DNA of 64,000 nt from Geomonas propionica (GCF_016458235.1 NZ_JAEMHK010000010.1:124001-188000), one strand, 5' to 3'. Numbered from the stretch's first letter, positions 29,064 through 38,322 are shown. Notes: generated by a model not told the origin, from the letters alone. A program made the numbers and translations.

Positions 29064-29600
29064 TTACTGCACCACGAAATCAGTGAAGTAAACCTTGGTT
29101 ACCTTGCTGGGCGGGACCACCTTGGAAACCGCGGCGAGGATCTGCTCGCGCAGCTGGTTTTTCCCCTGCAGGTCCTGGATCTCCTGCATGGTCTTGGTGG
29201 TCAACAGGATCAGGATGGCGTCGCGCAGCGGGGCGAGCTTCGCGTCGAGCTCCGCCTTCGCCTGCGGGTTGGCCATCTCGAACTCGACCTTGAGCTTCAG
29301 GTAGCGCAGCTCCTGGCCGTCGTAGATGTTGACGATGAAAGGCTCCAGGGGATAAACGGTGCCGCCGCCGGCAGTTGCCCCCTCGCCTCCCTTGGCGGGC
29401 GCGCCGTGCTCCCCGCCGCCTCCTTCGGCCTTGGCTTCGACTTTGGCGCCTTCTGCGGGCGCCTTTTCCTTCTTGCTTCCCCCCATGAAGAAGGCTGCCG
29501 CCCCTCCGATGGCAAGGACCGCTACCACGGCGCCGATGATGATGAAGAGCTTCTTGTTGTTCTTTTCCGGGGTCTCTTGCGGCTTCGCCGGTTCGGCCAT
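29064..29600 (-). CDS. fliL: Flagellar basal body-associated protein FliL
   Basis: A single-pass inner membrane protein around the stator. Of 178 residues, 17-36 form the membrane helix, followed by an Ala/Lys/Gly-rich linker of about 45 residues (longer than usual) and the periplasmic FliL domain (YPLEPFIVNIYDGQELRYLKL). It is the first gene after the sigma-54 promoter at 29654-29670. Confidence 0.93.
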   Translation of the reverse strand: MAEPAKPQETPEKNNKKLFIIIGAVVAVLAIGGAAAFFMGGSKKEKAPAEGAKVEAKAEGGGGEHGAPAKGGEGATAGGGTVYPLEPFIVNIYDGQELRYLKLKVEFEMANPQAKAELDAKLAPLRDAILILLTTKTMQEIQDLQGKNQLREQILAAVSKVVPPSKVTKVYFTDFVVQ

Positions 29601-29653
29601 GCTGGGTTCTCCTTTTTGAAACAGCTCAAGCTGGTGTATTCGATTTGAACACC

Positions 29654-29670
29654 TTGCAACCGAAATGCCA
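29654..29670 (-). promoter_or_regulatory. Sigma-54 promoter of the fliL-flhB operon
   Basis: The minus strand reads TGGCATTTCGGTTGCAA, with GG and GC 10 bases apart and a full TTGCAA -12 block. It lies about 55-70 bases before the fliL ATG. Confidence 0.85.
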
Positions 29671-30068
29671 GATCGGTAGCGCCGCGCCAGATAAGCCTTC
29701 AGGAACCGTCACCGGAGATAGAAAAGGGGCGGGGAAAACGTTATGTTACGGAATGTTGCGGGTGGAGTGAATATATTGCCCAGCGCAGGGGGGGAGGGGT
29801 GAAAAGGAGCCAGGGTCAAGATTTTGACCGGGGTGACAGGTCCCCTCTCCCGGCCGCACGGTGGGCCAGGCTGGGCGCGAGGGGGCCGCGAGCCCGAAAA
29901 AAGAGGGCAACCGGGCGCACCGGTGCCACGACGCCTGGAACCGGCGGGATCTGGCCGGTGGGCGTCAGAGTTCCGGCCGGCAGGGTCGGTGTCAGACCTC
30001 CGACGCCGGGGGTGCCTTTGACACGGCAGGCGTAGGGGGCGCGGCGTGCGCCGCGCCCCCTGCTTGTC
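29671..30068. other. GC-rich spacer between flgE and fliL, no gene seen
   Basis: About 400 bp without a credible coding frame. It holds an inverted repeat GGTCAA/TTGACC (29814-29829), several short dyads with repeated TCTGAC or GTCAGA motifs at 29960-30005, and a 12-13-bp GC hairpin at 30034-30061 right after the flgE stop, without a T tract. Probably repeat-derived DNA; the hairpin may protect the 3' end of the flgE message. Confidence 0.6.
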
Positions 30069-30953
30069 CTAGCGGATCAGTTGCAGGACTTCCTGCGTCA
30101 TCTGGTCCGTGGTGGTGATGGTCTTGGAGTTGGCGGAGTAGGCGCGCTGGGTGATGATCATCTTCACGAATTCGCTCGCCATGTCGACGTTGCTCTGCTC
30201 GAGGGTGTTGGAGAGGATCTTCTCACTGACGCCGTTGGGCTTGTTGGCGGCCAGGGAGAAGGCGGCGCCGGAGACGCCGGCGTCGGTGGTGGCCTGGTAC
30301 AGCGAGCCCCCCAGCTTGGTGAGCGCGGTAGGGTCGGAGGCGGTGACCACGGCCAGGCGCTGCACGGTGGCGGCGTTGGCGGTGGTTGCGGCGACGCCGA
30401 CGGCACCGGAGGTGTTGTAGTAGTTCTGGGTGATGCCGTCGGTGGCGAGATAGGTGATCAGGCCGGAGTTGTCGATGCTGATGATCTTGCCAAAATCGGT
30501 GGTCGGCGCGGCGCCGGAGTTCACGAACTTGATCGGGTTACCCTGGGTGTCCAGCACCTGGTAGCCGTCCGGGTTCACCAGGGTCAGGTTGTTGTCCACC
30601 TGGAAGGCGCCGGCGCGGGAGAGGAACGCGGAGTTTTGGCTGGCGACGGGCACGGTGGCGGTGGGCGGCGCAAGGGCGAAGAAGCTGGTCCCCTGGATGG
30701 CGAGGTCGGTCACGTTCTCCGAGCTCTGGGTCGACCCCTGGCTGAACACGTTCTGCACCACCTGCATCTGCACGCCCTTACCGATCTGGGAGCCCCCGCC
30801 GACGTTCTGGGACAGCATGTCGGAAAAGAGGGTCCTCGCCCCCTTGAAGCCTACCGTGTTGACGTTGGAGATGTTGTTGCCGATGACGTTCATCGCTTCG
30901 CCGTTCTGCAAAAGGCCGGTAACGCCGGTAAACAATGCGGAAGTAACACTCAT
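30069..30953 (-). CDS. flgE: Flagellar hook protein FlgE (short form)
   Basis: Builds the hook of the flagellum, exported through the type III gate. The N terminus has the rod/hook signature NVIGNNISNVNTVGFKGAR and the C terminus the heptad segment SNVDMASEFVKMIITQRAYSAN. At 294 residues it is much shorter than many FlgE proteins (about 400 or more), lacking much of the outer domain. A FlgG/FlgF-like rod paralogue is the alternative, but its place after flgD and fliK fits the hook. GGAGG precedes the ATG. Confidence 0.85.
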   Translation of the reverse strand: MSVTSALFTGVTGLLQNGEAMNVIGNNISNVNTVGFKGARTLFSDMLSQNVGGGSQIGKGVQMQVVQNVFSQGSTQSSENVTDLAIQGTSFFALAPPTATVPVASQNSAFLSRAGAFQVDNNLTLVNPDGYQVLDTQGNPIKFVNSGAAPTTDFGKIISIDNSGLITYLATDGITQNYYNTSGAVGVAATTANAATVQRLAVVTASDPTALTKLGGSLYQATTDAGVSGAAFSLAANKPNGVSEKILSNTLEQSNVDMASEFVKMIITQRAYSANSKTITTTDQMTQEVLQLIR

Positions 30954-31053
30954 TTTTTTGCCTCCTTAGGCTTGGTTGTGGGACTCCTCAGTCGGTCGGT
31001 GTCCCGCGGGCTTTCCTTCTGGAGGGCCAGCCCGTTTCAGTTGTCGTTTGCGG

Positions 31054-31446
31054 TTAGAAAAAAACTGCCGAGTCGATGTTGGTGAAAACGTTCCCTTTCA
31101 TCCCCTGACGATCCATGGCGGTCACCACTGTCCGGTTTTTGACGCTTACCACCAGGGCCGCGTCTCCCATCAGGATCAGCGATTCCTTACCACCCTTTTG
31201 CGCCACGCTGTCCACCGCCCCTTCCAGCTGCTTCATGTCGGCGTCGGAGAGGGTGATGCCGCGGGACTTGAGCCGCTCCTGGGCGTGCTGGGAGAGTTTG
31301 ACCGGCTGCCCCGGCAGTTTCTGGTCCAGGACCTGTGCGAACGGTGTGCCGCTGCCGGTGTTCTTCGCCGCCGGCTTGACGCCGTTTTGATTCGGCTTGA
31401 CCGGCGCCTGGATCGGTTGGGGGAACAAGATGCTGTTGTCGATCAT
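31054..31446 (-). CDS. Flagellar operon protein of the TIGR02530 type
   Basis: A 130-residue protein with a Pro-rich N terminus and the conserved block KLSQHAQERLKSRGITLSDADMKQLEGAVD, followed by a beta-rich end (VSVKNRTVVTAMDR). This family occurs between flgD and flgE in many flagellar operons; its exact role is not established. It starts 1 bp after the flgD stop. Confidence 0.85.
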   Translation of the reverse strand: MIDNSILFPQPIQAPVKPNQNGVKPAAKNTGSGTPFAQVLDQKLPGQPVKLSQHAQERLKSRGITLSDADMKQLEGAVDSVAQKGGKESLILMGDAALVVSVKNRTVVTAMDRQGMKGNVFTNIDSAVFF

Positions 31447-31447
31447 C

Positions 31448-32113
31448 TTAGGCTCCCTCGGTCACCGAGCTGACATCGGTCAGGTTGATTTTCAGCGCCC
31501 CTATCGAGAGCACCGGGGTGCTGCCGGACATGTCGACGCCGTTCACTTTGCCGCGCACCAGGCCGGTGGCGGAGATGGCGCTTCCCGCCGCGTCCTTCGC
31601 GGAGACGGAGAAGCTGTAGGCGCCAGGGGTGAGGGCCGCGCCCGAGTTGTCGGTGCCGTCCCAGGTGACGCTGTTGTTGCCCGAGTTCTGGGCGCCGCCA
31701 GTGATGGTCTTGACCACCTTGCCGTTGGCATCGAGGACGGAAACGGTGACCGTTTGCGCGCTCTTCCCGAGGTTGTAGTTGATGGCGCTGCTGCTCCCGG
31801 AGGTGAGTTCCACCTGTGAGCCGGCCGCCTCCACCTGCTTGCCGATCAGCGATACCGCCGCGAGGGTGCCCGCGTTGCTTCCCTGACCCAAGAGGTTCTG
31901 CAGGTTGGTGTTGGTGTTGTAGGCCTGCTCGACCTGGGTGAGCTGGGCGAGCTGCGAGATGAACTGGGTACCGTCCTGCGGATTCAGGGGGTCCTGGTTC
32001 TGCAGCTGGGTCACGAACAATTTCAGGAAATCGTCCTTGTTCATGCCGGTCGCTTTCTTCATCGCTGCCGAGGCCGAGGCCGTGGTTGCTGCGGATGTTG
32101 CGTCGGTTATCAT
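31448..32113 (-). CDS. flgD: Flagellar hook assembly protein FlgD
   Basis: Hook cap scaffold. The 221-residue protein has an N-terminal export/assembly motif KDDFLKLFVTQLQNQDPLNP followed by the FlgD Tudor-like and FnIII-like domains. AAGGAGG lies five bases before the ATG at 32113; a GTG one codon upstream is less likely. Confidence 0.95.
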   Translation of the reverse strand: MITDATSAATTASASAAMKKATGMNKDDFLKLFVTQLQNQDPLNPQDGTQFISQLAQLTQVEQAYNTNTNLQNLLGQGSNAGTLAAVSLIGKQVEAAGSQVELTSGSSSAINYNLGKSAQTVTVSVLDANGKVVKTITGGAQNSGNNSVTWDGTDNSGAALTPGAYSFSVSAKDAAGSAISATGLVRGKVNGVDMSGSTPVLSIGALKINLTDVSSVTEGA

Positions 32114-32126
32114 CACTACCTCCTTG

Positions 32127-34160
32127 TTAGAATCGTACGTCGAGCAGGCTGTTGACCTCGGCAGTCAGATAATTGACCCGGGGTGCATCCTGTCCGTCGT
32201 ACCCTGCGCCCCGGGCGAACCTTTGGGGCTGTTGCTGCTGCTGATTCCCCCTCTCCTCGTTGAGGGGCGCGTTGAACCCGCCACCGCCTGTGGAGACGTT
32301 GAACCCTTCCATGGTGAGATTCTTCCCGGAAAGCGCCTCGCGCAGCGAGTCGAGGTTGCTCATCAGGAGGTCCTTGACCATGCCGTTGTCCGCGTGGACC
32401 TCCACGTTGAGCCGGTTGTTCTCCATGCGGAGCTGGATCTTCAGCTCTCCCAGCTCGCCGGGGTTCAGCCTGATGCTCATCTGGCCGTTTCCCTTGCCGT
32501 CGTGGGTCACCACCCCTTCCCGGACCTGGGAAAGGATGTTTTCGTGCAGCAGGCTTTTGCCGGCCAGCTTGGTTTCCCCCTGCACCGCTTCCGCCGGGGT
32601 CCCCTGCGCCGTCAGTCCGACGCCCAGCATCTGGCCGTTCTGGTTTTCCTGCCCTTTCTGGTGCGACTGTCCCTGCTCCCCCTGGGAGCCCGACGTATCC
32701 CGCGCCGCTGCCAGCTCGGAGACCGATTTGGCTGTTGCCGTCGCTGCACTCTTGGTGCCGGAAACGTCCTCTGCAGCGTTTTTGACGACGTTGCCCTGCT
32801 GGGCCTGCACCGCTTCCCGCACCTGCTTGCCGGGTTCGGCCTGGTGCGAGTCCTTGCGTTGCGGCTGGGCGGCCTGATCCGCCTGGCCAGCCTGCTCCTG
32901 GGACACCGCTGCCGGTTCCCCCTGCTGTTCCGGGTGCGCCTTCACCTGCGCCGCTGCCACCTCGGGCCTAATCTCCCGGACCGTGGTGCCCTTGTTATCC
33001 GCGGCTGCCGCGCCGGCCGTCCCCGGTTGCGGGGTCTGCACCTGCTGCGGGGTCGCGTCCTGCGCTACTGCTGCATCCTGCGTCGCGGCCGCGTCCTGCT
33101 CGACCGGCGCGCTCTCCTGTCCGGCCACTGCTGCCGTTGCGGGATCGGTCGCTCCCGGCTCTGCCTGCTTTCTGACCGGCATGGCCACGAAGCGCCCGGC
33201 ACCCGTTTCCTTCGCCGCCAGGTGGGCGGCTGCCACCGTCTGATCGGCCGTGACGGCGGTTTTGGCGGCATCCGGCAGTGCCGGAGCTTCCTGCCGCTCG
33301 CCCGCTGCTGGCGCAACCTGCGTCTGGGGCTTGTCAACCTGCGCTCCTTCTGTCGCGCCCGTCGAAGCGACCACCGGGGCTTGCCCCTGTGCGGGGGGAA
33401 GCTGCGCCGACTCGGCCTTCTGGCCAAGCTGGTTACCGGACGTGCCGGTGGTGGTCTGTTGCTGCTGTTGCGCTGCCTGCTGCGCCAGCTCCGCTTGCAC
33501 CTCGCCTGCGCCTGCTGCCGTTGCCGCCGCCGGGTCTTGCTGCGTGCGCTGCTGCAGGGCTGCGAGCCTTTCCAACGCGGTGGTGCCTGCTGCCGCGTTG
33601 GCGTCCTCGCCCCTTGCCGCCACCTTGGCCTCGACCACGGCCATGGCCACTACCAGCCCGGGGTTCGGGTCCGGCTTCACTTCCGGGACCGTCCCGGTTG
33701 CCGCCTCGCCTGCCTCACTGGCAAGCGCGCTTTCCGGCGTCGCCGGCAGCGCCGGTTCCGTCGCCGCGTTTCCGGCCGCGGCCTCCGCTGCCGTTTCCTG
33801 CGCCGGCTGCGCCGCGTCCTGGTCGGAGTCGGCCTTGCGGGCTTGGTGCTTGCCCGCCGCCTTTGCTGCCGCCGATGCGTGTGCTGCGCGGGCGGGTTTT
33901 TCCTCGTGTGAGGAACCGGTTTCCTGTGCCTGAGCCGGTCTGGCTTTGTCGTCGGCCTTGGCGGAACGGGAAGGGGCCTTCGGGTGCTGCTCCGACGTCG
34001 GTCGTGCCGGCGTCTCGGCGGGTCTCCCCGGGGTCTGCCTCCCCTGCAGCAGCTGCTGGAACACCCCCGCACCGGGGGCTGCCGCTGCGTTTGCCATCCC
34101 GCTTTGCGCCGCTGGGGCCGGGATGGCGTCTGGAATAAATGCTGCGTTTTGAACCATCAT
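32127..34160 (-). CDS. fliK: Flagellar hook-length control protein FliK
   Basis: Secreted molecular ruler that sets hook length and triggers the FlhB switch. About 677 residues, of which the first 480 or so are low-complexity Ala/Gln/Pro/Glu-rich sequence expected of the extended ruler. The globular C-terminal Flg_hook domain (SIRLNPGELGELKIQLRM and NLDSLREALSGKNLTMEGF) identifies the protein. GAGGAGG before the ATG at 34160 decides the start. Confidence 0.9.
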   Translation of the reverse strand: MMVQNAAFIPDAIPAPAAQSGMANAAAAPGAGVFQQLLQGRQTPGRPAETPARPTSEQHPKAPSRSAKADDKARPAQAQETGSSHEEKPARAAHASAAAKAAGKHQARKADSDQDAAQPAQETAAEAAAGNAATEPALPATPESALASEAGEAATGTVPEVKPDPNPGLVVAMAVVEAKVAARGEDANAAAGTTALERLAALQQRTQQDPAAATAAGAGEVQAELAQQAAQQQQQTTTGTSGNQLGQKAESAQLPPAQGQAPVVASTGATEGAQVDKPQTQVAPAAGERQEAPALPDAAKTAVTADQTVAAAHLAAKETGAGRFVAMPVRKQAEPGATDPATAAVAGQESAPVEQDAAATQDAAVAQDATPQQVQTPQPGTAGAAAADNKGTTVREIRPEVAAAQVKAHPEQQGEPAAVSQEQAGQADQAAQPQRKDSHQAEPGKQVREAVQAQQGNVVKNAAEDVSGTKSAATATAKSVSELAAARDTSGSQGEQGQSHQKGQENQNGQMLGVGLTAQGTPAEAVQGETKLAGKSLLHENILSQVREGVVTHDGKGNGQMSIRLNPGELGELKIQLRMENNRLNVEVHADNGMVKDLLMSNLDSLREALSGKNLTMEGFNVSTGGGGFNAPLNEERGNQQQQQPQRFARGAGYDGQDAPRVNYLTAEVNSLLDVRF

Positions 34161-34258
34161 GTACGTGTCACCTCCTCTTTCTTGAAATACGGCTGCGCCG
34201 ATACGCAACCGGTCGGAATCCGCCGCGGTAAGCAGCGGTTCGAACAGAGGTCAGCCGG

Positions 34259-34756
34259 TTACTTGCCGGCGAGGTTCAGCCTGGTCCACTCCAGGACCCG
34301 GGGCTGGCTGATGAAGGGGATCAGCTTCACCGCAGTTTTCTGGTCCATCTGGTTCAACATCTGGATCACCATCTTGTCGTCCAGCTTGTTGAGCAGGTTC
34401 CCTGCCTCTTCAGGCTTCAACCCCTTGTATATCTTGATCATCTTCTTGTAGCGGTCGTCGTCCTGCTTCTTCTTGGCGGTGAGCGATTCCTCGATCCCCT
34501 TCTTGGCCGCGTTCAGCTCGGCCACCCGGGCGTCGAGCTTGGCAGAGAGTTGGTTCAAGGCCGCTTCCTTGGCGGCAAGCGCCGCCTCCTTCTGCGCCAG
34601 TTGCTGCCGTTTGGTCTCCAGGGCCGCGCCGTCGCTGGAGAGCGAGCGGGGCGGGTTCTTCACCTCGGCCGCCTGGGCCTGAAAAAAGTCGCGTTCGTTC
34701 CATAACAGCGGCAGGGCCACAAGCAACAGCACCAGCGCGCCGATCAGCTTTTTCAC
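34259..34756 (-). CDS. MotE-like / MgtE N-terminal-domain flagellar protein
   Basis: A 165-residue protein with an N-terminal membrane anchor or signal (residues 4-18), a coiled coil of about 60 residues (QQLAQKEAALAAKEAAL) and a C-terminal MgtE_N-like helical domain (YKGLKPEEAGNLLNKLDD). Such proteins lie next to fliJ in many flagellar operons and resemble MotE, a periplasmic chaperone for stator proteins. The function here is inferred. Overlaps fliJ by 4 bp. Confidence 0.8.
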   Translation of the reverse strand: MKKLIGALVLLLVALPLLWNERDFFQAQAAEVKNPPRSLSSDGAALETKRQQLAQKEAALAAKEAALNQLSAKLDARVAELNAAKKGIEESLTAKKKQDDDRYKKMIKIYKGLKPEEAGNLLNKLDDKMVIQMLNQMDQKTAVKLIPFISQPRVLEWTRLNLAGK

Positions 34757-35193
34757 TTATGCCCCCTCCCCTGGATGGCAATCTCGTCCAGGAAGGCCCG
34801 TTCGCGGTTCAACTGCTCCAACCTCAGGTCCCGCATCTTCTTCTCCTTGAAGACCTCCAGCGCCTTCTTTTCCTTGGCTGCGACCATGAGCGCCTCGCGC
34901 TTTTCCTGGACCGCCTTCTCCAGCAGCACCAGGCTGTCGCGCAACTGGTGGATCTCCTGGGATTTGCGCCGGGAGAAGTCGCCATAGAGCTGCAGGTCCT
35001 TGGCCTCGATACCTGACGCCTGCCGCTGGGCGCATTCCTGCTCCAGTTGCTCCATCATGGCCTTCTCGTTCTTCAGCCGCTCCCTGGCGCTCTCGTGCTG
35101 CTGCTTGGCCGCCGCGAGTTCCAGTTGGTGCATTTTCTCCACTTCCTTGCGGAACTTGAGCACCTGTTCGAGCCTGAATTCCTGTCCTGCCAC
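34753..35193 (-). CDS. fliJ: Flagellar export protein FliJ
   Basis: A 146-residue coiled-coil protein of the export ATPase complex (FliH/FliI/FliJ). Almost entirely helical, with long Glu/Lys/Gln heptads. The start is a GTG at 35193 with GGGAGG upstream. Direct operon neighbour of fliI. Confidence 0.88.
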   Translation of the reverse strand: MAGQEFRLEQVLKFRKEVEKMHQLELAAAKQQHESARERLKNEKAMMEQLEQECAQRQASGIEAKDLQLYGDFSRRKSQEIHQLRDSLVLLEKAVQEKREALMVAAKEKKALEVFKEKKMRDLRLEQLNRERAFLDEIAIQGRGHK

Positions 35194-35206
35194 GGTCTAC
35201 CTCCCA

Positions 35207-35232
35207 CCCACCTTCGCCAAGGCTACGGTGGG
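35207..35232. repeat. Nested-palindrome repeat between fliI and fliJ
   Basis: The stem CCCACC/GGTGGG encloses a second small stem GCC/GGC, a REP-like hairpin in the only sizeable gap (about 90 bp) of this part of the flagellar operon. A possible attenuation or mRNA-stability element. Confidence 0.5.
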
Positions 35233-35285
35233 CAAGCCCCCGCAACCTCACTGTTATCTTCTGTCCGCCGCTACGCTGCGGCCTG

Positions 35286-36611
35286 CTAATCGTTTAGACT
35301 GCCTGTTCCGAAGATCCGCGCCAGGGCCTCGATCGACTCCTCGAAGGTGACCTGGTCCGCCACGTCCTGCTTCAGGTAGGCGATCATCTGGTCCATCCGG
35401 GAGATGGCAAGATCGATTTTCGGGTTGCTGCCTGCCTTGTAGGCGCCGATGTTGATCATGTCCTCGGCCTGGCGGTAGGTGGCCAGGGTCTCCTTGAACT
35501 GCCCGGCAAGCGCCCGGTGCTCACGGCTGGTCACGTCGCTCATGACGCGGCTCGCGCTGTTCAAGAGGTCGATAGGGGGATAGATGTTCCGGGCCGCCAA
35601 CTCCCGGGTCAGGATGATGTGCCCGTCCAGGATGCTGCGCATGGCGTCGGAAATCGGCTCGTTGAAGTCGTCCCCCTCGACCAGGACCGTGTAGAGGCCG
35701 GTGATGCTCCCCCCCTGGAAGTTGCCGGTCCGCTCCAAAAGCCTCGGCAGCGCCGCGAACACGCTCGGGGTGTACCCCTTGGTGGTGGGGGGCTCGCCGA
35801 TGGCCAGCCCCACCTCGCGCATCGCCATGGCGAAACGGGTGGCGGAATCCATCATGAGGAGCACCTTCTTTCCCTGGGCCTGAAAATACTCGGCGATGGT
35901 GGTCGCTATGTAGGCGCCGCGCATGCGCACCAGCGGGGGCTGATCGGAGGTCGCCACCACCACGACCGATTTCCTGAGCCCTTCCGCCTGCAGGTCCTTC
36001 TCGATGAATTCCCGCAGCTCCCTGCCGCGCTCGCCGATCAGGGCGATCACGTTGACGTCGGCCTCGGTGTAGCGGGCGATCATGCCCAGGAGGGTCGACT
36101 TGCCCACGCCGGAGCCGGCCATGATGCCGACCCTTTGCCCCTCGCCGCAGGTCAACAGACCGTTGATGGGGCGGATGCCGAGGTTCAAGGGCTTCCTTAT
36201 CGGGCGCCTTTTCATCGGGTTCACCGGGAGGGCGTAGATCGGGTATTCGTCCACGGTCTCGATGGGGCCCTTGTCGTCGATGGGTTCGCCCAGACCGTCG
36301 ATGACCCGCCCCAACAGCGCCGGGCCGACCCCCAGGGCCGCCTTCTCGCGCCGAACCGAAATGACGCTCCCCAGTCCCACGCCGCGCAACTCCCCCAGCG
36401 GCATCAGCAGGGTCTTGTTGTCGCGGAAACCGACCACCTCGGCGGGAATGGAGGGATGCCCCTCGGAGTGGACCTCGCACACGCTCCCCACTGCGGTCTC
36501 CGGGCAGAACCCCTCGATGACCAGGCCGACCACCTGGGTCACCTTGCCGTGGAAGCGCACCGGCTTGGCCGCCTCGACCACCGGCATGTAGCGCGCCAGA
36601 TCAATCCCCAC
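35286..36611 (-). CDS. fliI: Flagellum-specific ATP synthase FliI
   Basis: Hexameric ATPase that unfolds or docks export substrates. The 441-residue protein has Walker A GSGVGKST, Walker B LLMMDSATRFA and the F1-beta-like ERTGNFQGGSITGLYTV region. It overlaps fliH by 11 bp. Confidence 0.96.
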   Translation of the reverse strand: MGIDLARYMPVVEAAKPVRFHGKVTQVVGLVIEGFCPETAVGSVCEVHSEGHPSIPAEVVGFRDNKTLLMPLGELRGVGLGSVISVRREKAALGVGPALLGRVIDGLGEPIDDKGPIETVDEYPIYALPVNPMKRRPIRKPLNLGIRPINGLLTCGEGQRVGIMAGSGVGKSTLLGMIARYTEADVNVIALIGERGRELREFIEKDLQAEGLRKSVVVVATSDQPPLVRMRGAYIATTIAEYFQAQGKKVLLMMDSATRFAMAMREVGLAIGEPPTTKGYTPSVFAALPRLLERTGNFQGGSITGLYTVLVEGDDFNEPISDAMRSILDGHIILTRELAARNIYPPIDLLNSASRVMSDVTSREHRALAGQFKETLATYRQAEDMINIGAYKAGSNPKIDLAISRMDQMIAYLKQDVADQVTFEESIEALARIFGTGSLND

Positions 36612-37314
36612 GTTCTTCTTCCTCCCGCCGCGCGTTCTTCTCCTCGGAGAGCCGGCGCATGATCTCCTCGAGCTGGGCGTCGAGACCGGCGTCGATGTTG
36701 CCGCGCACCGTCTCCACCAGGCAGCTCGCCGGACCCAGCGCGGGGTCCTCGCGTAGCGTGATCTTCTTGCGGTCCCGGGTGAGCGCCTGGAACTGCGGCG
36801 AGTACGCCACCACCTGGTACTCCTCGAGGTTCAACCGCACCACGATCTCGCCTTCGTCCGCGGCCAGCTCCACCGCTCCGTGCACCAGCCCCGCGATGAG
36901 GCCCGGGTCCAGGGAGAGCTCGCGCAGCATCACCTTGCGGGCGATCAGCACCGAGAGCTTCAGGAGGTCCTCCTCCGCGTCGTGCATGAGCTGGGCGCGC
37001 AAGGCCCCCGTTGACAAGAGCCCCTGGGCCAGCGCCTCGCTCACCTTGGCCAGATCCTCCTCGGCCTGCTGCCTCCCCTTCTTGATCCCCTCGGCATGGG
37101 CCTGCTGGATCCTTCTCAGCGCCTCATCCTCGGCGATCATGGCGGGAGCGACCTCGGGCTCCTCTTCTTCCTCGACCGGAGCGGGTTCCTCCCCCCCCAA
37201 CTGGATGGGACGGAACACCTCCTGCCCGGTCGGGGGAACCAGCACGTCTCCCAGCGGCTCCAAGGTGTAGGCCGCGGAGGCGATCCCCTTCCTGATGATC
37301 TTAAACGAGGACAT
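36601..37314 (-). CDS. fliH: Flagellar assembly protein FliH
   Basis: Stalk-like regulator of FliI. The 237-residue protein has an acidic linker (EEEEEPEVAP), a helical AHAEGIKKGRQQAEEDLAKV region with the GxxxG-type pattern of FliH, and a C-terminal domain for FliI binding. It overlaps fliG by 14 bp and fliI by 11 bp. Confidence 0.9.
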   Translation of the reverse strand: MSSFKIIRKGIASAAYTLEPLGDVLVPPTGQEVFRPIQLGGEEPAPVEEEEEPEVAPAMIAEDEALRRIQQAHAEGIKKGRQQAEEDLAKVSEALAQGLLSTGALRAQLMHDAEEDLLKLSVLIARKVMLRELSLDPGLIAGLVHGAVELAADEGEIVVRLNLEEYQVVAYSPQFQALTRDRKKITLREDPALGPASCLVETVRGNIDAGLDAQLEEIMRRLSEEKNARREEEERGD

Positions 37315-38293
37315 CTTCCGCCCCGCGTCCCGCGATGACCACCTTCCCTTCCTCCTCCATCTTCCGGACGATCTTGATGATCTCGCTCTGCGCCTTCTCC
37401 ACGTCGGAGAGACGTACCGGCCCCATGACCTCCAGGTCCTCCTTGATCATCTCGGCCGCGCGGCTGGAGATGTTGCGGAAGATCTTGTCCTTGACCTCGT
37501 CCACCGAGGTCTTCATGGCTAGGGTCAGGGTGTCGTTGGAGACCTCGCGCATGATGGACTGGATGGCGCGGTCGTCCAGCTTGAAGATGTCCTCGAAGGT
37601 GAACAGGTGCTTCCTGATCACCTCGGCCAGCGGCGGGTTCATGGTGTCGAGCTTGTCCAGGATCTTCTTCTCGCGGCTGCGGTCGAGGTGCGCGAACATG
37701 TCCACCACCTTCTCCACGCCGCCGACCTTGAAGCGCTGCACCCCGCCCAGGGCGGTCAATTCCACCCGAATCACCTCGTCGATCTCGGCCAGGATCTCCG
37801 GCGAGACCTGGTCCACCTCCGCGATGCGGATCACCACCTCGGCCTGCAGCTCCTGCGGCAAGAGGGCGATAATCTCGCTGGTCTGCTTCGGCTTCAGCTT
37901 GGCCAGCACCACCGCGATGGTCTGCGGGTGCTCCTGGGAAAAGAAGTTGGCGATGGTGCGGGGGTCCATGGTGGAGAGGATGTCGGCCATGTCGCCGATA
38001 CCCGAGGTGCGGATCTCCTGCAAGAGGGTCTCGGCACGCAGCGGACCCAGCGCCTTCTCCAGGATCTTTTTGACGAACTCCTCCCCTTGGGAGAAAAAGC
38101 CGGTTTCCGGGTTGGTGATGTCGGTGAACTCCTCCACCACCGAGGCGATCTCCTCGCGCGGGACGTGGCCGAGCTTGGACATGCTCTGGCTGATCCGCTT
38201 GATATCGCCGTCGTCCATATGCCCGAATACCTTGGCGGTCGCCTCGGGGCCCAGGTACAAAAGGAGTATGGCGGCCTTTTCGGCTCCGGTCAT
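37301..38293 (-). CDS. fliG: Flagellar motor switch protein FliG
   Basis: Rotor protein that converts ion flow into torque. The 330-residue length is standard. The N terminus (GAEKAAILLLYLGPEATAKVF), the middle EHPQTIAVVLAKL motif and the C-terminal charged torque helix (MIKEDLEVMGPVRLSDVEKAQ) are all present. Confidence 0.97.
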   Translation of the reverse strand: MTGAEKAAILLLYLGPEATAKVFGHMDDGDIKRISQSMSKLGHVPREEIASVVEEFTDITNPETGFFSQGEEFVKKILEKALGPLRAETLLQEIRTSGIGDMADILSTMDPRTIANFFSQEHPQTIAVVLAKLKPKQTSEIIALLPQELQAEVVIRIAEVDQVSPEILAEIDEVIRVELTALGGVQRFKVGGVEKVVDMFAHLDRSREKKILDKLDTMNPPLAEVIRKHLFTFEDIFKLDDRAIQSIMREVSNDTLTLAMKTSVDEVKDKIFRNISSRAAEMIKEDLEVMGPVRLSDVEKAQSEIIKIVRKMEEEGKVVIAGRGAEDVLV

Positions 38294-38322
38294 GCTGCAC
38301 CTCTAAAGGTCATGGTTTTCAT

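Noticed and set aside
29799..30035. Overlapping plus-strand frames of 65-85 codons in the flgE-fliL gap
   Set aside because: No ribosome site, Gly/Arg/Pro-rich products in several frames at once, and the DNA is dominated by dyads.
31938..33911. 657-codon open frame on the plus strand
   Set aside because: Antisense to fliK; the opposite frame is open only because of the Ala/Gln/Pro-rich GC-rich codons. The minus-strand product has clear FliK domains.
35517..36662. 381-codon open frame on the plus strand
   Set aside because: Antisense to fliI/fliH; low-complexity His/Gly/Arg product.
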